Virus record (IMG/VR): IMGVR_UViG_3300028827_000145
Coordinates: 1 to 26,857 of that record
Direction: 5' to 3' (one strand)
Origin: a virus
Length of the DNA stretch: 26,857 nt
Positions 19,618 to 26,857 of this stretch are shown here, piece after piece. Position 1 is the first letter of the stretch, and every line of letters begins with the position of its first letter. Below the pieces are notes generated by a model, which worked only from the letters and a program-made list of their open reading frames with translations, did no database searches and had not been told where the DNA came from. The position numbers were made by a program, and so were the translations under genes.

Positions 19618-20613
19618 ATGCCTTCGTTCACCGATGCGGTAACGCTTGGAAAAGGTTTTGCAATTTTTAAAGAAGATGGCCGCAATGGATACTTTGATTT
19701 AGGCGAGATTGACGAGTTTAAGTTTTCTGAATCTGTTGAGAAGGTTGAAAAATTTTCAAACAGATCGAAAAACGTTGTCAAGATCGCAAGCACAGTAAAA
19801 CAAACAACTGTAAACGGTTCTTTTACGCTAGTGACTCCGAAACTAGAGATTTTAAGGCTTTTCGGGCTAGCGAAAGAAGTAAGTGACGCGCAGCAAGCGT
19901 CTGGATCGCTTACAGATCAAAGCTATACCGCGAGATTGGCAAAATGGATAAAGATTGACAAAGTCAATCTTTCGAATGTCAAAGTAATTTCAAGCGGTAC
20001 AGCTTGTACAGCAGACAATCTAACTGATAAGTTCACCGCGACTGGCCATGGTTTGAACGATAACGATACTATCGAGTTCACAAATCAAGGCGGTGCGTTG
20101 CCTGCGGGTATTAATGCGGATACTACTTATTACGTCATCAACTCCACAGCCAATGATTTTCAGGTTTCCACAACGCAAGGTGGCGCTGCGGTAGATTTTA
20201 CCGATGATGGAACAGGTACGCATTATTTTCATAAGTTGTATGCGGCAGATACAGATTACGAAGTAGATACCGCTAAAGGCCTTTTATATACTGTATCAGG
20301 CGGCGGCATAGCCGACGGGGACAGTATTTTAGTGTCTGCTGACTATGCGCAAAGCGCAATGTACGAATTTGAAGGCTCTACAAAGACGGAGATTAAGGGA
20401 GAGCTTGAATTTTATGGCGATCCGGTGACGGGAGTGACGATGGATTTTTTTGCGACTGTTGTGTTGTCTCCTGAAGGTGATCTCAGTCTAATAGGCGATG
20501 ATTACCAAACTTTTCAAATCAACTTCGAATGCCTTGAAAATAAGACATTGCGAAGCGGACTCTACACATTGCGTGATAGGTCCGGTAAATCAAGCACAGT
20601 ACCTTCTGTATAA
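19618..20613 (+). CDS. Major tail tube protein with an inserted beta-sandwich domain
   Basis: 331 residues, ATG 7 bases after GGGG. Stacked rings of this protein form the tail tube. The N-terminal TLGKGFAIFKEDGRNGYFDLGEIDEFKFSE and VNGSFTLVTPKLEILRLFGL and the C-terminal GELEFYGDPVTGVTMDFFATVVLSPEGDLSLIGDD are typical tube-protein strands. Residues about 130-205 are an extra module, FTATGHGLNDNDTIEFTNQGG ... PAGINADTTYYVINSTANDFQVS, a domain recognised in many phage tail and fibre proteins. It likely stands out on the tube surface like the Ig-like domain of lambda gpV, but sits in the middle instead of at the end. A stable hairpin follows the stop codon. Confidence 0.82.
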   Translation: MPSFTDAVTLGKGFAIFKEDGRNGYFDLGEIDEFKFSESVEKVEKFSNRSKNVVKIASTVKQTTVNGSFTLVTPKLEILRLFGLAKEVSDAQQASGSLTDQSYTARLAKWIKIDKVNLSNVKVISSGTACTADNLTDKFTATGHGLNDNDTIEFTNQGGALPAGINADTTYYVINSTANDFQVSTTQGGAAVDFTDDGTGTHYFHKLYAADTDYEVDTAKGLLYTVSGGGIADGDSILVSADYAQSAMYEFEGSTKTEIKGELEFYGDPVTGVTMDFFATVVLSPEGDLSLIGDDYQTFQINFECLENKTLRSGLYTLRDRSGKSSTVPSV

Positions 20614-20621
20614 CAGTAAAT

Positions 20622-20642
20622 TCGCCAGGTTCAGCCTGGCGA
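20622..20642 (+). promoter_or_regulatory. Hairpin between the tail tube and chaperone genes
   Basis: Perfect 8-bp stem TCGCCAGG/CCTGGCGA, loop TTCAG, 8 bases after the tail tube stop and just before the next gene's AGGAG. Followed by TCTTTAGGAGTTTTTT, not an unbroken T-run. It could be a partial terminator or a 3' protector that keeps tube mRNA abundant relative to the chaperone. Confidence 0.6.
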
Positions 20643-20661
20643 TCTTTAGGAGTTTTTTAAA

Positions 20662-21015
20662 ATGATTCAAAAGAAGAAAACGGGGATAAAGATCAATGAT
20701 AGAGAAATAGAGGTCTCGGAGCTTAAAGTGAAGCATGTCGATAAGGTTTTGCAGGAGTTTATAGAGCTATCGAGGGTAGAAAAAAGTGATATCGAGGTTC
20801 TAGACGATATGAAAAACTTTGTACTAGAGCTTCTACCAGAATGCGTTAATATTACGCGCGAGGAGTTTGGAGAACTTGGTTTTGGTGCGCTTGAAAAACT
20901 CGAAGATGCGTTTAAGGAAGTCAATGCCCCCCTTTTTCGCTATTTAGAAAGGCTCGGGATACTGAAAGCGCTGAAGAGTACGAATTTATTAACGAACAAG
21001 GGGAGCGAAGAGTAA
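20662..21015 (+). CDS. Tail assembly chaperone, lambda gpG analogue
   Basis: 117 residues, ATG 9 bases after AGGAG. Charged and helical (INDREIEVSELKVKHVDKVLQEFIELSR, FVLELLPECVNITREEFGEL, LEKLEDAFKEVNAPLF), located between tail tube and tape measure, the fixed place of gpG-type chaperones that coat the tape measure during tail assembly. The -1 frame is open across its last 100 bases and continues 269 bases past its stop, indicating a frameshift product as in lambda G-GT. Confidence 0.75.
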   Translation: MIQKKKTGIKINDREIEVSELKVKHVDKVLQEFIELSRVEKSDIEVLDDMKNFVLELLPECVNITREEFGELGFGALEKLEDAFKEVNAPLFRYLERLGILKALKSTNLLTNKGSEE

Positions 21016-21284
21016 TTCGCAGGAATAATAAGGCTTCCAGGCGGGGAGATTTAGGGGCTATTTCGAAAGTATACGATCGGTTTCTTTATTTTGTATTAAC
21101 GCTTTTTGAGATCGGACATAGAGAAGTTTTCGAGTACGGTATAAGTTTTTTTTTGCGTGCGGTAGATGTGTTTGTTAAGAACCGCACAAGGCAGTACAAG
21201 CTTAATGTGCTAGCTGTAGTTAATGCTATTTCTTTGATTTTTTCGAAACAGAGCGAACTAGACAAGTTTATGAAGGAGCTTTGA
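20916..21284 (+). CDS. T-like extension of the chaperone, reached by -1 frameshift (gpGT analogue)
   Basis: This frame is open from 20916 to a TGA at 21282-21284 and lies -1 relative to the chaperone. It has no ATG, GTG or TTG before 21153, so it cannot readily be started on its own. It reads as real protein: AEEYEFINEQGERRVIRRNN, VYDRFLYFVLTLFEIGHREV, FEYGISFFLRAVDVFVKN and LNVLAVVNAISLIFSK. Candidate slip sites in the overlap are the CCCCCCTTTTT run (20927-20937) and GGGG with an SD-like context at 21000-21003; no textbook X-XXY-YYZ heptamer is seen. The fused protein would be about 205 residues. It ends 1 base before the tape measure ATG. Confidence 0.65.
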   Translation, partial: GSQCPPFSLFRKARDTESAEEYEFINEQGERRVIRRNNKASRRGDLGAISKVYDRFLYFVLTLFEIGHREVFEYGISFFLRAVDVFVKNRTRQYKLNVLAVVNAISLIFSKQSELDKFMKEL

Positions 21285-21285
21285 G

Positions 21286-24200
21286 ATGGCTCAACAGCTT
21301 GAAATAGTAGTAAAAGTAAGGGAAGCAGGCCAGAGGGTACTCCAAACCCTTATAGATAAGGTGAAAGAGCTGGGTAGAGCTGTTGAGACTGCTAATATCT
21401 CCTCGCCTATTGCCAAAATCTCCCAAGCTGCAGACACCGCCGCTCAATCGTTTGAGCGTATGGAGGACTCGATAGGCAATATTGAAGGGACTTTTAGGGA
21501 CGTTATATCGTCAATTGTAGGTCAGACAAGGGATTTCGCCGCGTCTACTATAGGAAGAATTGCACAAAGTTTTGAACAAGCTACAGAAACGTTCTATGCA
21601 AGGGTTACAACGCTTACTCTTATTTTTACTTCGGCTGTAGGTGCTTCATTTATTGGTCTCCAGGGAACCGTAGGTTCTTTTGTTGCTGAGTTTTCTACAC
21701 AAATTTTCTCATTGACTCCGATCGTAGGTTTTATAAGCGATAAGCTACAGCTTCTGCCGCGACTAATAGGAGGTTTTGTGCGACCTACGGTAAGTTTTTT
21801 AAATATGCTTACCAAATCGGCTACTGGTTTTTTGGGGGTGATAGGGGCGTTAGGGACGGGGATTTTAGGTTTTTTTACTGTTAAGGTAGCTTTATCTGAA
21901 ACTATTGTTTTGGTACGCCGCTTAATAGGCCATGGTGAAAAGGCTCTGACACCGCTTGAGCGTCTAACCCGCATGATTATTACGATTGACGAGGGTATAA
22001 CAGCGATAGGTTTGAATTTGGGAAGCGTACTGAAAACAGCAACTTTCGGTGTTTTGACGTTCCTCGGCGGGCCTTTTGCTGGGATAGTTTCAGGTTTGCC
22101 TTTTATTAATTCCCTTATAACTTCTTTGATGCAGGTGCTACATCGTGGGAGACTTAAGTTTTTTGCGGCTTTGGGGTCAAGCAGGGCTCAGGTTGTTTTA
22201 ATTTTCTTTGAATTAAAGCGGTTGGTTTTGGGTGCAATTCCGCTTTTCCAGCAATTTATAGGAGGATTTAAGGGGTTACAAAAAGACGCAGCACGCGCAG
22301 GGAAAGAACTTAAGAAAATGGGGGATTCCGTAAGCCCGGAACGCTTAGAGGGGCTTAAAGCCTTGTCTAGAATGAAGCTGCCTTTTGTAAAGCAGTTCCA
22401 GCTTGCGTTTGCGGAGGTTAGAGTTCTGTTAGTTGAGATGCTGCGTAAGATAAATGAGATATTTATTGTCATCCAGAAGGGTATAGGTCTGTCACGCAGA
22501 GAAATAGAGGGTGTCAGGCAGGAAGCTTCAGGGGCGTTATCAGAAGTTGCTCTAAAGACTCGCGATATTACTAGTGTTATAGAAGAGCAAATTGGGTTTT
22601 GGAGACGGCTGGGGAGAATTATAACAGCACCGTTTAGGCTAGTTTTCGGTTTTGTTAGAGGTATTTGGAATTTTGCTAGAGGCCTTGGAAGCATTATATT
22701 GATGCCGTTTAAGTCTTTATCTGAAAAATTCAAGCGTACGAGAGTTGAAAAAACGGCAGCTAAGGAGTCCGAACGCGAGGCAATAGCTGAGCGGAAAAGA
22801 ATAGATCAACTTATTAGAAAGCTTTTAGATCTTAGGAAAGTGAAGGATGATATTGCGAAAAGGCCTTTAACAGTAGGTCTCGGGAAGGGTGTTGCAGGGC
22901 AGTTTGAGGCGTTTCTGCGGGTATTGAGGGACTATAAGGAGGGCACGATAGATGCAAAGGAGGCTTTGGGAAGATTAGCGGTAGTCTTAGAGAAGTTAAT
23001 TGCGTTAGGGAAGAAGTTCAACACTATTACAGATCAAGAAGTGATAGAGCTCGGCCGGGTAGTGCAAGCTTTAAGAGTTTTTTCTGGTGAAGCCAGAATC
23101 TCCCCGGCTATAATGAAGGATTTTGAAAGGTTAGAGCAGAGTATAGCTCTGTTACGTAAGCAATTAGGTGAAGAGCCAAAGACTACCTTCACAACATTAG
23201 TATCTAAGGGGATTAAAAAAGATGTAAAAGAGGCAGAAAAAGCTTCAGGTTTGTTTGCAAAAATTTTGGGTGCACTTATACCGCTGGATGTCTTTAAAAA
23301 AGTAGCTCAGAGCGGCAAGAAGATCGCAAAACAGCTAGCTGCGGGGATGGCAGCCGGGAAGTCTGCGTTGCGAAAAGCTTCAGAAGAAAATGCTGAAGCT
23401 ATAGCAAAATATTTCCCGCGTTCTCTACCGCAGGCTGGGCCATTGCGTCAGACCCTAACCCGCGGCGGGCGGCTAATTGCGGTACTTCTAGCAAGATCAA
23501 TGCGTACGGGAATTGGTGCCGTGCGTTCGGCTTCGAATGCTATTGCTTTAGCAATAGTGAATCCTGTAAGGCTTGTGATTTCTAGGTTTGGAACGAATGT
23601 ACTGTCAGACCTCTCAGATGTGATATCCAAGGGCGCTGAAACAGCGCTTTTTGCAACGAGACTAGGTATATCTACGGAGAAGGTACGGGCTTTACAGTTT
23701 GCGATAGCTGGAGTAGGTGGGACTCTAGGCGAATTATCTTATGCATTACAGCGCGTTAACAGTGCCATAAGTGAAGCGTTAGCTTCAGAGGAGACAAGGG
23801 CGAAGCTGGAAGCTTTTGGAATAGATGTCGAGAGAATATCGAGGAGTGGAGATCCAACAATTGCAATGCTTCTGAAGATATCTGAAATTGTAAGTAAACT
23901 CCCTCCAGGTTCGAAACGCGCTGCTGAAGCATTGGCGCTAATTGGAGTACTCCCTGCTTCTAAGATTGCCGATTTTATTAGGCTCGGGCCGGATAGAATC
24001 CGGGAGTCCTTAAAATTAGCGGTTGATGCCGGGGTAGCTTTTGATGCGAAATTTTCGCAGACCGCGTTGAATTTGCGTACGCATTTTTCTCGGTTCGCTC
24101 TTGTAATAGAATCAATAAAAAGAGATTTCTTACTGTTTGTATTGCCTGCTATTATTGAGAAAGCGAAACAAATATTTGATTTGATTAAGGAAAATAGGGT

Positions 24201-25974
24201 AAAGATACAGGTATTTTTCGCTATTATAGGTCGCGCAATATCTATATTGATAGAATCGTCTGTAAAGCTTGCAGAATTTATATTCAAGAACCCAGCTAAA
24301 GCTTTGTCAGCACTCCAAGGAGTGTTGGTATCTTTTATCCGGTTTGTCTTGAATATCTCGGGTACGCTTTTCAATTTGATTGGCAAACAGGCGTTTAGTT
24401 TTGTAGTTTATCTTATCCCGCTTTTGCAAAGGTTTATAAAAGGGAAACTAGTTGAGTTTGGCATAGGGCTTGTGCGCCTTATTCTTTCAGGTCTTGCGTC
24501 GCTTGCTTCTTTCATCAGTACGTTTTTCAAGGAGTCCGTATCTAAGGCTTTTTTTGTAATAGGAAGGTTGATCTCTAATCAGTTTAGAAAAATATTTCTG
24601 TCAATCTTCGCTAAGTTCGGTGAATTCTTGGAGAAGAACAAGACACTCGCTAAAGTCATTGAAAAGATTGGGCTTGGCGGGATAGCACGTGTGGCACGCA
24701 AGGCTAGAGAGGAATTGAAAAGGATAGATTCAGAGGCGTCTAAGTTGACATTTGGGAAAGTAATAGAAGATTCATTCTCTAAAGCTGTTTCGAGTGCTAA
24801 ACAAGCTTCCAAATCTATCTCGAATCTTCTCCCTTCTACGCGGCAATTTGCAAGAAGTGTAGAACGTGATATATCTGCAGGCTTTGATATTGTTTTGCGG
24901 AAGATGAAAGAGGTGCGCAAATCCTTTGATGCCAAGGATTTGCTGGGGGATGCCGGAAGGAGTTTTAATCAGTTCTTTACTGATATATCAGAATCAATAA
25001 AAGAAACGCCGCTACTCGAGATTAGTAACAAAATCGCAGGCCTGTTTTCAGATGAAAATATCGCAAAACTCGAGGAAGGGTTTACAAAAGCTAGAGAGAC
25101 GATAAATCGAAATATAACCGAAATCTCCTCTGATGTAGGCCGCGTATCGCCTATATTTACGAAGGATAGTTTTCTGTCTCCCTCTACAATTAAGGGAATC
25201 AAAAGCACTATGTCAAAGACCGCAATGGAGATAAGGAAGACAGGCGAGGAGATTTTGGCAGAATTCTTGTCGAAACTGACAGGTATGTCAAAAGCAGTAG
25301 CTGCTAGAACGCTTGCTATTACGCAAGCAACGGTTGCTAACCTCAATAGGCTTTTCGATGAAGCGCTCGACATTTTTAAAGGACACAGCAAAGAACTAAT
25401 CATTGCAAAGAAAGCTGCCGCTATAGCACAAATTGTAATAAATACAGCGGTAGCCATCACGAAAGCCTTTGCAGACTTAGGCCCGGTAGGGGGTGCTATC
25501 CAGGCTGCTTTATTAGCAGGCATTGCAGGCATGCAGATTGCGAAAGTAGTAGCGCAGCGGCAAGAGTTCAAGGAAGGTGGCGAGGTTATAGGTCCAAGCG
25601 GCGTTGATGCAGTACCCGCAAGGCTTACAGCAGGGGAGTATGTGCTCCCGGTTCGTACCGTAAGACATTACGGTTTGGCAGTGATGGAAGGACTTAGGAA
25701 AAACATCATCCCTCGCGAAGTCTTTAATAATGTGCTTTCCAACATGCCTAAACCCGAATATATACCGAAAGTACATTTTGCCACAGGCGGCCTTGCTATG
25801 CCCAGCGCTACGCAAGAAAAGACCGAGGATAGAGAAGACAAGGCGCCTATAAACATTGTAAATCTTATTGATCCGAAACTGTTTGAGTCCTATTTAGCTT
25901 CACAAGAGGGAGAGCGAATGATATTGAATGTGCTTCATTCCAATAAGAATGAGGTTAAGGAGGTATTAGCGTAA
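21286..25974 (+). CDS. Tail tape measure protein, 1562 aa
   Basis: Sets tail length and is ejected during infection. ATG 7 bases after AAGGAG. By the usual scale of about 0.15 nm per residue, 1562 residues suggest a tail in the order of 230 nm. Mostly helical and basic, with hydrophobic segments near residues 108-130, 180-200 and again about 1378-1422 (IAQIVINTAVAI, GGAIQAALLAGIAGMQIA). The C-terminus has the typical FKEGGEVIGPSGVDAVPARLTAGEYVLP then VRHYGLAVMEGL (about 1427-1460). A TAATG overlap couples it to the next gene. No lysozyme or peptidase motif spotted. Confidence 0.93.
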   Translation: MAQQLEIVVKVREAGQRVLQTLIDKVKELGRAVETANISSPIAKISQAADTAAQSFERMEDSIGNIEGTFRDVISSIVGQTRDFAASTIGRIAQSFEQATETFYARVTTLTLIFTSAVGASFIGLQGTVGSFVAEFSTQIFSLTPIVGFISDKLQLLPRLIGGFVRPTVSFLNMLTKSATGFLGVIGALGTGILGFFTVKVALSETIVLVRRLIGHGEKALTPLERLTRMIITIDEGITAIGLNLGSVLKTATFGVLTFLGGPFAGIVSGLPFINSLITSLMQVLHRGRLKFFAALGSSRAQVVLIFFELKRLVLGAIPLFQQFIGGFKGLQKDAARAGKELKKMGDSVSPERLEGLKALSRMKLPFVKQFQLAFAEVRVLLVEMLRKINEIFIVIQKGIGLSRREIEGVRQEASGALSEVALKTRDITSVIEEQIGFWRRLGRIITAPFRLVFGFVRGIWNFARGLGSIILMPFKSLSEKFKRTRVEKTAAKESEREAIAERKRIDQLIRKLLDLRKVKDDIAKRPLTVGLGKGVAGQFEAFLRVLRDYKEGTIDAKEALGRLAVVLEKLIALGKKFNTITDQEVIELGRVVQALRVFSGEARISPAIMKDFERLEQSIALLRKQLGEEPKTTFTTLVSKGIKKDVKEAEKASGLFAKILGALIPLDVFKKVAQSGKKIAKQLAAGMAAGKSALRKASEENAEAIAKYFPRSLPQAGPLRQTLTRGGRLIAVLLARSMRTGIGAVRSASNAIALAIVNPVRLVISRFGTNVLSDLSDVISKGAETALFATRLGISTEKVRALQFAIAGVGGTLGELSYALQRVNSAISEALASEETRAKLEAFGIDVERISRSGDPTIAMLLKISEIVSKLPPGSKRAAEALALIGVLPASKIADFIRLGPDRIRESLKLAVDAGVAFDAKFSQTALNLRTHFSRFALVIESIKRDFLLFVLPAIIEKAKQIFDLIKENRVKIQVFFAIIGRAISILIESSVKLAEFIFKNPAKALSALQGVLVSFIRFVLNISGTLFNLIGKQAFSFVVYLIPLLQRFIKGKLVEFGIGLVRLILSGLASLASFISTFFKESVSKAFFVIGRLISNQFRKIFLSIFAKFGEFLEKNKTLAKVIEKIGLGGIARVARKAREELKRIDSEASKLTFGKVIEDSFSKAVSSAKQASKSISNLLPSTRQFARSVERDISAGFDIVLRKMKEVRKSFDAKDLLGDAGRSFNQFFTDISESIKETPLLEISNKIAGLFSDENIAKLEEGFTKARETINRNITEISSDVGRVSPIFTKDSFLSPSTIKGIKSTMSKTAMEIRKTGEEILAEFLSKLTGMSKAVAARTLAITQATVANLNRLFDEALDIFKGHSKELIIAKKAAAIAQIVINTAVAITKAFADLGPVGGAIQAALLAGIAGMQIAKVVAQRQEFKEGGEVIGPSGVDAVPARLTAGEYVLPVRTVRHYGLAVMEGLRKNIIPREVFNNVLSNMPKPEYIPKVHFATGGLAMPSATQEKTEDREDKAPINIVNLIDPKLFESYLASQEGERMILNVLHSNKNEVKEVLA

Positions 25975-26857
25975 TGGCGTACACATCCGGTTCTGTGCTA
26001 ACATTTTCAGGCACTAGCGGCTTGTTACAGACTATACTTGGCTATATTAAAGGTACAGAGATAAGTAACGAAACCGTAGGTAGTGGGGATGGCTCTACGC
26101 TAGCATTTTCGGGCACTCTAGCGAATATACCCGTAAGTAAAGGGCAGTGTGCCTTTCGATATACCGTTGGAGGTACCGAATTTACTGCGAATGCGAACGG
26201 TGCTGGTACTATATCGGGAACGCATATCGCTTCAGGCTCGATAACATATAGCTCAGGGGCGTGGTCTATAAATTTTTCAACGGCACCTGACGCAGGAAGT
26301 ACTATTTATGCGGATTACGTGAGTGGGTCGGACGGAAGAGATTGGAAAGTAGAGCTTAACAGAAAGACAAGAGACAATCTGGGTCAGGAAATATGGCCTT
26401 CAGAAGATCTTATAGAGGTTATAGTTTCAAATACGGGAGACAGTGGGGACGAGAAGGTATATTGTGGGTTCCGCGAGTGGAAATATGTTGCGCAAAATGC
26501 TTACGGCTGGGATCTCAACTGTTATATACTCTACAACGCGGGACTCGATTGGAACAGTAACAGTGGGGAACATGGAAGGAATGCTTACGATTCTGATTGG
26601 AATCATTATACAGAACACCCGATAGTCCCTCTCCTTGATGATACTTTATACTATTGGGTGTTCTCCGATAAGAAGCGCATAATTATTGTTGTGAAAGCTG
26701 CTGGTGTCTACGAAAGCTTATATATCGGGCATCTCAGGCGGTTCGGTTCGCCTTCGCAATATCCGTATCCGTTAATCGCTGCTGGAAGCAGTTTTGGGAA
26801 CATAGTTACAAGCGATACCTCTTTGCAGCATCAGTTTTTTATAGGGGTAGAAAGAGG
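25974..26857 (+). CDS. Tail-associated structural protein, 3' end cut by the window
   Basis: ATG overlaps the tape measure stop (TAATG). 294 residues are visible without a stop. An N-terminal beta module GSGDGSTLAFSGTLANIPV ... GSITYSSGAWSINFSTAPDAG ... IYADYV (about residues 36-115) is the small Gly/Ser/Thr repeat domain common in phage virion proteins. It is followed by KVELNRKTRDN, a Trp/Tyr-rich region, and YYWVFSDKKRIIIVVKAAGVYESLYIGH then SPSQYPYPLIAAGSS, a block I associate with phage tail proteins of unknown exact role. Position after the tape measure suggests a distal tail or tail-tip component. Confidence 0.7.
   Translation, partial: MAYTSGSVLTFSGTSGLLQTILGYIKGTEISNETVGSGDGSTLAFSGTLANIPVSKGQCAFRYTVGGTEFTANANGAGTISGTHIASGSITYSSGAWSINFSTAPDAGSTIYADYVSGSDGRDWKVELNRKTRDNLGQEIWPSEDLIEVIVSNTGDSGDEKVYCGFREWKYVAQNAYGWDLNCYILYNAGLDWNSNSGEHGRNAYDSDWNHYTEHPIVPLLDDTLYYWVFSDKKRIIIVVKAAGVYESLYIGHLRRFGSPSQYPYPLIAAGSSFGNIVTSDTSLQHQFFIGVER

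Noticed and set aside
22188-24935. Several long - strand frames opposite the tape measure gene
   Set aside because: Mirror frames of a long gene with strong + strand coding features; no ribosome sites or known motifs.

Overview
The window is a stretch of the genome of a tailed bacteriophage (or prophage) with a long, probably siphovirus-type tail. Nearly everything is coded on the + strand, genes overlap or nearly touch, start sites carry strong Shine-Dalgarno sequences (AGGAGG-like, with some GTG and TTG starts), and several promoters are close to the sigma-70/A consensus (TTGACA with a TATAAT-like box). This points to a bacterial host of low to middle GC content; I cannot name it. No integrase, lysis gene, tRNA, rRNA or transposon is visible.

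Layout. (1) 1-2811: small, mostly unknown genes separated by hairpin-rich intergenic spacers. The last of them is a DUF1874/AcrIII-1-like protein, the family of viral ring nucleases that defeat type III CRISPR, but the catalytic His appears to be Tyr. Two tandem terminators close this block. (2) 2956-5176: a promoter, a coiled-coil protein with an SSB-like C-terminal tip, a complete sliding clamp (DnaN) and a terminator. (3) 5235-8524: a promoter with an embedded palindrome, a ribbon-helix-helix regulator, a zinc-finger/Toprim-like/DUF3987 primase-helicase, then a gene-free 660-bp stretch with about 20 copies of GGTAGCA/TGCTACC at 10-11 bp spacing around very AT-rich DNA, a strong candidate replication origin or control array, and a small basic protein. 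(4) 8759-9059: a gene-free transcription unit with its own promoter and terminator, probably a non-coding RNA, holding two CRISPR-like 28-bp repeats 59 bp apart. (5) 9071-10701: a RusA resolvase, a Cys-rich zinc protein, a second promoter with a long inverted-repeat leader, and two small genes, the first with an in-frame TGA. (6) 10835-26857: palindromes, then a lambda-type packaging, head and tail module: small and large terminase, DUF6148 protein, portal, S49 protease (with a possible nested scaffold), decoration protein, lambda E-type capsid, head-tail joining, tail completion and terminator proteins, tail tube, tail chaperone with a probable -1 frameshift extension, tape measure, and the start of a further tail protein.

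Regions 2-5 form the replication, recombination and regulation module: clamp, primase-helicase, iteron array and resolvase would work together in genome replication. Region 6 builds the particle. Region 1 looks like an accessory block that may hold anti-defence functions. All family assignments are by eye from motifs and recalled family consensus; no database search was run.
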